Source: Archangium lipolyticum
Lineage (GTDB): Bacteria; Myxococcota; Myxococcia; Myxococcales; Myxococcaceae
Direction: 5' to 3'
Length of the DNA: 64,000 bases
NCBI RefSeq assembly: GCF_024623785.1
Contig: NZ_JANKBZ010000001.1
Span: forward strand, 186,001-250,000
Shown here: positions 55,007 through 62,255 of the stretch, piece by piece
How the letters are laid out: every line of letters begins with the position of its first letter
Position numbering within the stretch: the stretch's first letter is position 1
Notes under the pieces: model-generated
What the model saw: the letters and a program-made list of their open reading frames with translations, nothing else
Database searches by the model: none
What the model was told of the DNA's origin: nothing
Translations under genes and position numbers: made by a program

Positions 55007-55501
55007 CCAATCATAATCTACAATGACATCGGGGAGGTACAGCTCCATGAATAGAAACGCCGGACAGAGGAAGCCCTGCGCAGTTCGCATGCACTCCCCA
55101 GCATTGCTCCAGACCAGAGAGACGTGGGCACTCTGCCCTCGGATACGCGCCGCTACGGGCAGGCCTGGACAGGAGACACTGCGGTCGTCATCCATACAAC
55201 GAAATCCGCTACCCACAAGGAGGCAAACTCCCCTTCTGCGGCGTTGTCACACGTATGATGGCTTGAACAAGCTACCCGACTCATCCCCAGGCATCGTCAT
55301 CACCCGAGATGATTACGGCACCATGCATGGCTGTCTCGGTCTTTCACTGAACCAGATCCAGCTCGTTTCTTTTGAGGACAGGAATTGAACCCCATGTCCC
55401 TTGGCTGCCAGTGGAGAGACATCCCTGGAGGACCATGACGACTATCGATGGACGGGAAGTGACGGGGAGCACGGTGCGGTGAGCCTCGTGCTCCCGGCGG
55501 C
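55007..55501. other. Intergenic region of mixed composition, no credible gene
   Basis: The 495 bases carry several short frames with uneven composition and no family signal; they look like decayed sequence at the right flank of the AT-rich insert. A GAATTGAACCCC string near 55383 resembles the T-arm of a tRNA on the minus strand, but the stem cannot be completed. Confidence 0.45.
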
Positions 55502-56410
55502 TCAGCGCTGGCAGTAGGACGGCATGGTGCTCGGGAGCCCACCCGCGTAGGGGGATGGGACGGTGCCGAAGGGATGGGCTTGGAGGAACTGCCAGACCGC
55601 CGCACGCGCGTCCGTTGGGATGGTATGCCCCCTGCCGTGGTTGCACAGCATGGCGAACTGGGACTTGGACTTCAGATCGTTGTAGTAGTTCTGGCTCACC
55701 GTTTGGAAATTGATGACGACCTGGTCGGATGGTCCGCCGTGGAAGATCATGGCGGCGAACTTGTTCGTTGGATCCTGGGTCGGGATGGTGGAGGTCCTTC
55801 CACCCGAGTAGGTCGCCACGCTCGCGATGTATCCAGAGCGGCGGTAGCTCATGTGCGTGGTGTTCAGACCTCCCGCGCTCATACCCATGCTATGGATGCG
55901 GCGCACATCGATGCCGACCTTCTGGATGGCACATGCCAGGACTTCGTCCGCCACGCGGAAGTCATCATCGCGTGACGTAGACGAGACATAGAACCAGGGG
56001 AAGGTCCCCGCGGCGGGATCACGTGCTGGCGCCGCGACGATACCGCCCATGGCCTTGATGGCTTCGATTTGCGTCGTGCCAATGCCCGTGCTGGCCTCCG
56101 TCGGCTGGCTGCCCGTGCCGTGCCAGTAGAAGACGAGCGGACCATCCAACGTCCTGGCCGCATCCGACATCCAGATGCGAACGGAACGGGCCGGGATGCC
56201 CGCCGGCCGGAAGGTCAGCGTCCCCTCCTGGAACTCGGGACAGGGGCCGGTAGGCGTTGGAATGAAGGCGGGCGAGGGCTGGGCCAGGCTGGCGCTCGTA
56301 TCCGACAGCGTCTCAGAATGTATGTCTTCCACGCCACTCCACTCGTTCCCTTGTTCACCGCCACATGCGGAAACGGTCACGACGAGCGCGGCAGCAAGAA
56401 CTCTCTTCAT
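55502..56410 (-). CDS. Secreted esterase/PHB-depolymerase-like lipoprotein
   Basis: 302 residues from ATG 56410 (GGAGGTCG upstream). Lipobox VVTVSACGGE. The alpha/beta hydrolase core shows LVFYWHGTGSQP (oxyanion region), nucleophile elbow GMSAGGLNTTHM, and NHGRGHTIP with the catalytic His; MIFHGGPSDQVV supplies the acid. This is the LpqC/poly(3-hydroxybutyrate) depolymerase-like (esterase family 1) layout. Substrate could be polyester or acetylated polysaccharide. An ATACCGGTAT palindrome at 56514-56523 lies upstream. Confidence 0.8.
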   Translation of the reverse strand: MKRVLAAALVVTVSACGGEQGNEWSGVEDIHSETLSDTSASLAQPSPAFIPTPTGPCPEFQEGTLTFRPAGIPARSVRIWMSDAARTLDGPLVFYWHGTGSQPTEASTGIGTTQIEAIKAMGGIVAAPARDPAAGTFPWFYVSSTSRDDDFRVADEVLACAIQKVGIDVRRIHSMGMSAGGLNTTHMSYRRSGYIASVATYSGGRTSTIPTQDPTNKFAAMIFHGGPSDQVVINFQTVSQNYYNDLKSKSQFAMLCNHGRGHTIPTDARAAVWQFLQAHPFGTVPSPYAGGLPSTMPSYCQR

Positions 56411-56562
56411 GGCAAACGACCTCCGGGTGGGACAGCGGTCAATGCGGAGGCAGCATATGAACACTCCTTGGCCCGAATAGAAAGCAAAACGGAATTAACG
56501 TAAAAATCGAGCAATACCGGTATGTCTCAGGGTGAACTCTGGGACTTGTGGTTTCAATCTGT

Positions 56563-57390
56563 TTACAGCACTCCGTCTCGAGCGAACTCCGTCAGCTCAT
56601 GGAGAGTCTCGGGCAGGCCGAGGATGTCATTGTGGCGCCTGCCTTCAACGAGACGCACAGTGACGTTCGGAAACAGGGTTCCCATCCGCCGCCCCATGTC
56701 CGTGGGGATGATCTCATCCCGAGTCCCGTGGACGATGAGCACCGGCAGCTTCAGCCCGGGGGCTTTGGACGCACTGTCGAACCGGTCCCTCGCGAGCAGC
56801 CTCACAGGCAGCCATGGGAAGACCTTCGCCGCCATGTCCACGATCGAGGTGTACGGCGTGATGAGCACCAGCCGCACGCCGTGACCCCGTTTCGCCATCT
56901 CGACCGCCACGCCCGACCCGAGCGACTGTCCCTGGAGCACCGTGCGCTCCCGAGGCACTCCCAGTTCCCGGTACAGGTGCGCCAACGCGGTCTCCGCCGC
57001 GGCGTAGGCGCCCTCCTCGGAAGGCCCCTGCTCCGCTGCGAGCCCGTAGCCCGGGAACTCCACCGCGTAGAAGCCAAGTCCCGCCTCCTGGTAGCGCCGC
57101 GCCAGCCACTCCGTGTCCGCGAGCTGCTCGCCATTGCCATGGAAGTGCACCACGGTGGGCGCTCCTTCGGGCGCGGGCATGTGGAAGGCGTAGGCCGTCG
57201 AGCCCTCCGGTCCGGGAATCCGCAGGAGCGAGGCCCCGGGCAGCTCCGGTTCACGGGCCCCTGGCGGCGCCGGGAACAGCAGGTGCCGCTGATTCAGGAA
57301 CACCAGGACGCACAGGCCCACGTATCCGATGACCAGCGTCACCAACAGCATCAACAGCATCCGCCTGGCTCTCCGAAGAAGACGATCCAT
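56563..57390 (-). CDS. Membrane-anchored alpha/beta hydrolase (BEM46/ABHD13-like)
   Basis: 275 residues. An N-terminal membrane helix (MLLMLLVTLVIGYVGLCVLVFL) is followed by the hydrolase domain: VVHFHGNGEQLAD, EFPGYG, nucleophile GQSLGSG, TPYTSIVDMA, VLIVHGTRDEIIP and the His in GRRHND. This matches the BEM46-like serine hydrolases, whose substrates are unknown. Probably anchored with the catalytic domain in the periplasm or cytoplasm (topology not certain). Confidence 0.87.
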   Translation of the reverse strand: MDRLLRRARRMLLMLLVTLVIGYVGLCVLVFLNQRHLLFPAPPGAREPELPGASLLRIPGPEGSTAYAFHMPAPEGAPTVVHFHGNGEQLADTEWLARRYQEAGLGFYAVEFPGYGLAAEQGPSEEGAYAAAETALAHLYRELGVPRERTVLQGQSLGSGVAVEMAKRGHGVRLVLITPYTSIVDMAAKVFPWLPVRLLARDRFDSASKAPGLKLPVLIVHGTRDEIIPTDMGRRMGTLFPNVTVRLVEGRRHNDILGLPETLHELTEFARDGVL

Positions 57391-57460
57391 GACGGCACCT
57401 TAGCGTCACACGCGTCTACGAGACAGAACCGGGCGGAGAGCCATCCGCCTCGGCCTGAGG

Positions 57461-57820
57461 TCACTCTTCGGCGGGATCCAAGGCCCAGGTCCCCTCTTCC
57501 CACCGCTTCAAGGCCTCTGATGCCTCAAAGGCCGCCAATCCTTCGCCGTTTGCTATCTCTTGCAAGACGGCCCTGGCCTCTGATGTCCGATGACGGAGCA
57601 GGTAGACGGCGGCCATTCCCCGCACATCCATTCGCGAATGAGTGAACAATCTGACGAGTGCATCCCGCCCCACGTCCCCATGCGCACGCAGCATCTTGAA
57701 CGCGGCGACCCGCTGTTTGGCGTGCCTGTTGCCAGTTCTGGCATCCCCTCGGAAAATAGCATCTGTCTGTTCTGCTGTGTGGTAGGCAAACTTCTCCACC
57801 AGATCGTCCAACGTCTTCAT
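57461..57820 (-). CDS. DUF2019-like HEAT-repeat immunity protein
   Basis: 119 residues from ATG 57820, overlapping the toxin stop (ATGA). The helical repeats TLDDLVEKFAYHTAEQTDAIF, GNRHAKQRVAAFKMLRAHG, ALVRLFTHSRMDVRGMAAVYLL and FEASEALKRWEEG fit the DUF2019 family, a common immunity partner of polymorphic toxins. It should bind and neutralise the C-terminal nuclease of the preceding gene. Identification is from sequence pattern and position. Confidence 0.8.
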   Translation of the reverse strand: MKTLDDLVEKFAYHTAEQTDAIFRGDARTGNRHAKQRVAAFKMLRAHGDVGRDALVRLFTHSRMDVRGMAAVYLLRHRTSEARAVLQEIANGEGLAAFEASEALKRWEEGTWALDPAEE

Positions 57821-59277
57821 CGGACCCTCCAAATGCCTCTCCTGATTTTATCGATGGCTTCCAGCCCAAACTGCCGCTGAGCCTCGTATGGCTGAGTGGA
57901 AATCCATTTCCGCACCGTCAATTTGTCGGAGCCGGTGACTCCTTCGCGAATTGACGAATAGAAGGCGCTCACGTCTCCGTGCAATCCCTCTTCGAGAGGG
58001 ATGACATTCTCGGTGTTGTGAATCGCCTCTGGTCCAAAACGTTTGATGTTTTCCTTGTGCTGCTCGACGATGTGATGCCACCGGTTGCCCTTACCCGGCG
58101 AGCCCAACGCCTTCGTGATACCACTGTGAGAACGCCAAGCCCTGTGCCCATTGAGAAGGAGCTTGCCCCCAGTCCCGGTGGAACGCCCACCACCCCCGCC
58201 CTGAGCAGCCATCGCTACAACGTCAGACGCCAGAACGACACGGATTGTCCCCTCGGGCACGGAGACGATGATCCGCTCGATACCGGTTGTCGCATCCACC
58301 AGTCGCAAGCCCGTGTTGGCCTCTACTGCACGCAAGGATTGCCCAAAGCCCGGAAGCTTCGGGGCCTTGGAGACGAGCGCCGCGGTTTCGCCCACCGCCG
58401 CGGTCCCCACCAGGACGAGAATTCGCACACTGTTGGGACCAATGACCCGGCCGAACCGCTCACCTGCTTCGCGCAGCTCAGCGAAGGTGGAAGCCCGCGC
58501 TGCATCCTCGGAGAGCTGCGCATAGGCCTGGATCAGCTCGAAGAACTCGAACCCGAGATAGCCCCACAACAGCACGGTAAACGCGGCGGCCACACCTTTC
58601 GAGACGGGCTCGGGCGCCAGCAAGAGCGCCATGTATCCCGTGATGGCGATGCTCACGGTGGCCAGCACCCGTGTGGGGTCGAGCATGGCCCGCACTTCCG
58701 CATCCAGGCCTTCCAACGCTGGGCCCACGGCTAGAGCCAAGGCAATGGCACGCCTGTCGTCAGATTGCAGGTGAGGCCCATCGTCAAGCAGGGTGAGACA
58801 ATCACCCGGAGTGCCACGCCGCTCGCAAAGCAGCCCATAGGACCGCGCCAGGTCCGGCGGCACCGCCTCTCCGCACGAGTCAACAGAGCCCGACGCCAGC
58901 CCTCGGCTCGGGAACACAGGGGCAGAGGTGGCCACACGCAGCGGCATGCCGAGCACCAGTGTCACCAACGCGGCCTTGAACTCCGATTCCCCCAACCGTA
59001 CCGGCTCGAAGTCCGTGGGCAACCTGGCGAAAACACGGGCGACATTGTCGTCCTCGTCGCCGCGTGGCACCGCTGATCGGTCCCGCCGCTCCGGAGATTC
59101 TCGCAGCGCTGACGGTTGATCGCGGTTCACCGCCAGCCGTCCGCCAGTAGGAGCCCCCGTGGCACACGCGCCAAGGAGCACTAGCGCCATCAGGGCCAGC
59201 GCGCCTACTCGCGAGCGCCGCCGCTCACGTGGGAGAACCAGTAACGAGTAGGCAGGATTGCTCCTCATGCGCTGCAT
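57817..59277 (-). CDS. SitA5-like polymorphic toxin lipoprotein with HNH-like nuclease C-terminus
   Basis: 486 residues. The lipobox LLGACATG (Cys38) marks an outer-membrane lipoprotein. The middle part has GLLCERRGTPGDCLTLLDDG, a hydrophobic pair of segments (ALLLAPEPVSKGVAAAFTVLLWGYLGF) and FAELREAGERFGRVIGPNSVRILVLVGTAA, the conserved delivery region of the SitA family. In Myxococcus such toxins pass between siblings by TraA-dependent outer-membrane exchange. A Gly-rich linker precedes the toxin domain (about 375-486) with NRWHHIVEQ, IHNTENVIPL and LHGDVSAFYSS, a His/Asn nuclease-type motif set. Immunity gene follows directly; no sitB is seen. ATG 59268 is an alternative start. Confidence 0.85.
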   Translation of the reverse strand: MQRMRSNPAYSLLVLPRERRRSRVGALALMALVLLGACATGAPTGGRLAVNRDQPSALRESPERRDRSAVPRGDEDDNVARVFARLPTDFEPVRLGESEFKAALVTLVLGMPLRVATSAPVFPSRGLASGSVDSCGEAVPPDLARSYGLLCERRGTPGDCLTLLDDGPHLQSDDRRAIALALAVGPALEGLDAEVRAMLDPTRVLATVSIAITGYMALLLAPEPVSKGVAAAFTVLLWGYLGFEFFELIQAYAQLSEDAARASTFAELREAGERFGRVIGPNSVRILVLVGTAAVGETAALVSKAPKLPGFGQSLRAVEANTGLRLVDATTGIERIIVSVPEGTIRVVLASDVVAMAAQGGGGGRSTGTGGKLLLNGHRAWRSHSGITKALGSPGKGNRWHHIVEQHKENIKRFGPEAIHNTENVIPLEEGLHGDVSAFYSSIREGVTGSDKLTVRKWISTQPYEAQRQFGLEAIDKIRRGIWRVR

Positions 59278-59310
59278 CCCCTGAGCCTACGCGAATCTCC
59301 CACCTCCTGG

Positions 59311-59352
59311 GGAAGACCCTCACCCCAGCCCTCTCCCAGAGGGAGAGGGAGC
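59311..59352 (+). repeat. Intergenic palindromic repeat, copy 3 of 4
   Basis: Same 42-bp element and arms as copy 1; here it lies between the divergent toxin and SPFH genes, so it cannot act as a simple shared terminator at this site. Confidence 0.85.
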
Positions 59353-59388
59353 ATCCACGGATCCGTTTCGTGTTGCACGAGTGTATTT

Positions 59389-59420
59389 TTGACACTATGT
59401 TGGTGTCCTGGAAACACCAA
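59389..59420 (+). promoter_or_regulatory. Candidate promoter and hairpin/operator of the SPFH-kinase operon
   Basis: A TTGACA hexamer (59389-59394) is followed by the dyad TTGGTGT / ACACCAA (59400-59406, 59414-59420), 19 bp before the start codon. The -35 box is good but no clear -10 is visible, so the dyad may be the more informative signal. Confidence 0.35.
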
Positions 59421-59439
59421 GATGAAGAGGGGAAGGGCC

Positions 59440-60399
59440 ATGTCCATCCGTTACATGAAGGCGCCGCCGACGACGTACGTGATGCAGTTCAAGGACGGCC
59501 GGGTGAAGCGGGAGGGACCCGGCCTCTCCTTCTTCTACTGGGCTCCCACCACCACCGTGGTGGCCGTGCCCCTGTCCAGCTCGGACGTGCCCTTCGTCTT
59601 CAACGAGGTGACCCAGGACTTCCAGGCCGTCACCCTCCAGGGGCAGCTCACCTACCGTGTCGCGGACCCCAAGCTGCTGTCCGGTCTGCTCGACTACTCG
59701 ATCAAACCCTCGGGCGAGTACGCCTCCGAGGATCCCTCGAAGCTCGAGGAGCGGCTCGTCCAGATCGCCCAGGTGCGCGCCCGCACGGTGGTGCAGTCCA
59801 TGTCCTTGCGTGAGGTCCTGGTGAGCGCGGCCACCATCGAGGGCAAGGTGCTCGCGGCGCTGCGCGAGACCGAGGCGGTGCGGATGCTCGGCGTGGAGGT
59901 GCAGGGCTTCGCGCTCCTCTCGACCCGCCCCACCCCGGAGATGGCACGGGCCCTCGAAGCCGAGGCGCGCGAGGCCCTGCAACGGCGCGCGGACGAGGCC
60001 ATCTACGCCCGCCGCAACGCCGCCGTGGAGCAGGAGCGGCGCATCAAGGAGAGCGAGATCGCCACCGAGCTGTCCGTGGAGGCCGGCAAGCGGCAGATCC
60101 GCGAGGCGCAGATCGCCGCGGACATCGCCGTGGAGGAGCAGCGCGCCTCCTTCATGGACCGCTGGAGCGAGAACGAGCGCAAGGCCGCCGAGGCCAAGGC
60201 CTACGCGCTGGAGAAGACGCTCGCCCCAGTGCGGACTGTGGACTGGAAGGTGCTCATGGCCGCCGCCGGCGGCGGGAGCGATCCCAAGCTCAACATCGCC
60301 CTCGCCTTCCGCGAGATGGCGGAGAACGCGCAGAAAATCGGCGAGCTGAACATGTCCCCGGACCTGCTGCGCTCGCTGCTCTCGAATTCCTCCAAGTAG
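59440..60399 (+). CDS. SPFH domain protein with coiled coil
   Basis: 319 residues from ATG 59440 (GAGGGGAAGGGCC upstream). No membrane helix or lipobox is visible. The SPFH domain (about 1-190) contains VMQFKDGRVKREGPGLSFFYW, VFNEVTQDFQAVTLQGQLTYRVADP and TIEGKVLAALRETEAVRMLGVEVQGFALLSTRPT. A coiled coil (190-260) and a C-terminal ALAFREMAENAQKIGELN segment follow. It is distinct from the two SPFH genes near 17 kb. The downstream NAD-kinase-like gene starts 8 bp after its stop, so the two probably act together. Confidence 0.86.
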   Translation: MSIRYMKAPPTTYVMQFKDGRVKREGPGLSFFYWAPTTTVVAVPLSSSDVPFVFNEVTQDFQAVTLQGQLTYRVADPKLLSGLLDYSIKPSGEYASEDPSKLEERLVQIAQVRARTVVQSMSLREVLVSAATIEGKVLAALRETEAVRMLGVEVQGFALLSTRPTPEMARALEAEAREALQRRADEAIYARRNAAVEQERRIKESEIATELSVEAGKRQIREAQIAADIAVEEQRASFMDRWSENERKAAEAKAYALEKTLAPVRTVDWKVLMAAAGGGSDPKLNIALAFREMAENAQKIGELNMSPDLLRSLLSNSSK

Positions 60400-60406
60400 G
60401 TGCGCC

Positions 60407-61327
60407 ATGTACGAGAAGATCGTCCTCGTCACCCGGAAGACGCGGCTCGCCGAGCTGGTCGAGCGCTTCAACACGCGCTCGCAGGCGCGCTTCTACCTGG
60501 AACACGCCGGTCAGGACTTCGAGGACTACGCCCGCGAGGATGACATCTACCGGCGCTCCCTCGATGTGCTGCACAAGCACCTGGCGCTCGGCCTGCCAGT
60601 GCAGCAGGTGGACCGGGCGCTGGTGCCCACCTTCCTCTTCACCGGCAAGGAGCTGGTGGTGACGGTGGGCCAGGACGGCCTGGTGGCCAACGTGGCCAAG
60701 TACGTGGGCTCGCAGCCGCTCGTCGGCGTCAACCCGGACCCGTCGCGCTTCGACGGCGTGCTGCTGCCCTTCGGCGTGGACGCGGCGCGGGTGGCGGTGC
60801 GCCACGTGCTCGAGGAGCGCGCCCGCTTCCGCGAGGTGACGCTCGCCGAGGTGGTGCTGAGCGATGGCCAGCGGCTGCTCGGGTTCAATGACCTGTTCCT
60901 CGGAGCGCGCACCCACGTCTCGGCCCGCTACACCCTGCACTACGAACGCCGCGCCGAGTCCCAGTCCTCCAGCGGCATCATCGTCTCCACGGGAGCGGGC
61001 TCGAGCGGCTGGTTGTCCTCGGTGTTCACGTTCGCCAGAGGGCTCACGGAGGCCACGGGGGGCGAACCGGGAGAGCCGTGGCGGTTCGCCTGGGAGGACC
61101 CGCGGCTGGCCTTCGTGGTGCGCGAGCCCTTCATCAGCCGGCACTCGGCGGCCAGCATGGTGGGCGGTTTCGTCAGCGAGGAGCAGGAGTTGCAGGTGGA
61201 GTCGCGGATGCCCTCGGGCGGCGTCATCTTCAGCGATGGCGTGGAGGAGGACTTCCTCGCCTTCAACGCGGGAACCACGGCGCGAGTGCGTCCGGCCGCC
61301 CAGCGAGCCCGGCTCGTCGTCCACTGA
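60407..61327 (+). CDS. NAD-kinase-like (diacylglycerol/NAD kinase fold) protein with altered GGDG motif
   Basis: 306 residues. The N-terminus ARFYLEHAGQDFEDY is not typical, but the fold signatures follow in order: LVVTVGQDGLVANVAKYV corresponds to the GGDG loop (Gly-to-Gln at the second position), GFNDLFLGARTHVSARYTL to the NE/D segment, and SGIIVSTGAGSSGWLSSV to the TGST-type motif of NAD kinases. The substrate may be NAD or another small molecule; with the altered GGDG it may not be a true NAD kinase. It shares an operon with the SPFH gene. Confidence 0.75.
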   Translation: MYEKIVLVTRKTRLAELVERFNTRSQARFYLEHAGQDFEDYAREDDIYRRSLDVLHKHLALGLPVQQVDRALVPTFLFTGKELVVTVGQDGLVANVAKYVGSQPLVGVNPDPSRFDGVLLPFGVDAARVAVRHVLEERARFREVTLAEVVLSDGQRLLGFNDLFLGARTHVSARYTLHYERRAESQSSSGIIVSTGAGSSGWLSSVFTFARGLTEATGGEPGEPWRFAWEDPRLAFVVREPFISRHSAASMVGGFVSEEQELQVESRMPSGGVIFSDGVEEDFLAFNAGTTARVRPAAQRARLVVH

Positions 61328-61501
61328 GTCGGGCTGCTCTCGATGGAGAGGCGCTTGCGCGGCCATGTGCAGCGCCCTGCACACGCCGCCGCCACCGTGC
61401 GCAAACCGGGTGTCCTTTTCCACGTCCCACGAGAGAAGATCCATCGGGGCACTGTCATTGCAATTCATTCACGCATGGCACAAAACCCTCGTTCCCTACG
61501 G
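61328..61501. other. Intergenic spacer before the small envelope protein gene
   Basis: Moderately GC-rich sequence containing no convincing gene; an in-frame ATG at 61475 could extend the next gene by 9 residues but has no Shine-Dalgarno. No terminator hairpin with a T-run is seen. Confidence 0.4.
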
Positions 61502-62197
61502 ATGAAGTGGTTTTCCCTTCCGACCCTCTTCCTGGCGCTGGTCCTCGCCACACCCGAGGCCGTGCGTGCTCAGGAGCTCGGGGACGGAGCGCCTCCCGCC
61601 CCGGCCCATGTTCCGGGAACGGAGCCCGCCGCGCCGCTCCGGCTTCTCGAGGACCCCGCGTCCGCGACACCACCCCGGTACGTCAAGGAGCCGAGATCCA
61701 CCGGAGCGCGCATCCTCGCGGAGTTCGGCTTGGGACTGGGAGTGCCCTTCGCCCTCAGCATCGCCACCGGGGTGGCCGTCCTCGCCTGTCAGTCCGCGGC
61801 CGAGGACTCTCGGATCGAGCGCTGCCAGATTGGCGCAGGAGTGGTGGGCTTGACCCTCGGTGCTCTCGGACTGCCGTTGGGAGTCTGGTTGGGAGGACGG
61901 TTGACGGGAGGCCGGGGGTACTTCCTCGGTGCGCTCCTGGGAGCGATCACGGGGGCGGCCGCGGGCGTCGGCGCCATCTATGGAGCCTCGCGACTCGAGA
62001 ACCCCTGGGCGCCCCTGTTCTTGAGCATGCTCTTCACCGCGGTTGCCCCCCTCGTTGGCTCCGTCGTGGGGTATGAGCTTTCCGCTTCGTTCGATTCCCC
62101 GCCGCCCACGGACACGAGCGCGGGCACCGTCCGGCTGCGCCCGATGCTGGGTGCCCTGCCCGGCGGTGCGGCGATGGGGCTCACGGGTACATTCTGA
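61502..62197 (+). CDS. Envelope protein with signal peptide and several hydrophobic segments, unknown function
   Basis: 231 residues. A signal peptide (LPTLFLALVLATPEAVRAQ) precedes a Pro/Ala-rich region. Four hydrophobic, Gly-rich segments follow (FGLGLGVPFALSIATGVAVLAC, GVVGLTLGALGLPLGVWLGG, FLGALLGAITGAAAGVGAIYG, FLSMLFTAVAPLVGSVVGYEL). This glycine-zipper-like pattern is frequent in myxobacterial envelope proteins, but I do not recognise a family. It ends 5 bp before an intergenic repeat. Confidence 0.65.
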   Translation: MKWFSLPTLFLALVLATPEAVRAQELGDGAPPAPAHVPGTEPAAPLRLLEDPASATPPRYVKEPRSTGARILAEFGLGLGVPFALSIATGVAVLACQSAAEDSRIERCQIGAGVVGLTLGALGLPLGVWLGGRLTGGRGYFLGALLGAITGAAAGVGAIYGASRLENPWAPLFLSMLFTAVAPLVGSVVGYELSASFDSPPPTDTSAGTVRLRPMLGALPGGAAMGLTGTF

Positions 62198-62202
62198 GGG
62201 CA

Positions 62203-62244
62203 GGAAGACCCTCACCCCAGCCCTCTCCCAGAGGGAGAGGGGGC
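62203..62244 (+). repeat. Intergenic palindromic repeat, copy 4 of 4
   Basis: Same element as copy 1, identical through GGAAGACCCTCACCCCAG and in the inverted-repeat arms. It lies between the convergent envelope gene and dnaE2 and may terminate both. Confidence 0.85.
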
Positions 62245-62255
62245 ATACACGGGCT

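Larger units (their letters stand above)
53905..55010. mobile_element. AT-rich two-gene genomic insert (probable horizontal acquisition)
   Basis: Base composition falls abruptly to roughly 45% GC straight after the AidB-like stop and recovers gradually after 55010. The two genes use AAA, ATA, CAA and AAT codons that are rare in all neighbours. No integrase, transposase or clear terminal repeats are visible. A TACACGTGTA palindrome lies at the left edge (near 53924). Boundary mechanism unknown. Confidence 0.65.

Noticed and set aside
55023-55388. 121-codon plus-strand frame after the AT-rich gene pair
   Set aside because: Composition is uneven, no family pattern or ribosome binding site is seen, and an opposing frame overlaps it; likely decayed sequence.
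55375-55420. tRNA 3'-end-like string on the minus strand (GAATTGAACCCC on the plus strand) beside the AT-rich insert, a possible attachment site
   Set aside because: The T-arm stem pairs at only three positions, no acceptor, D or anticodon arm can be folded, and no matching second copy is seen at the left boundary.
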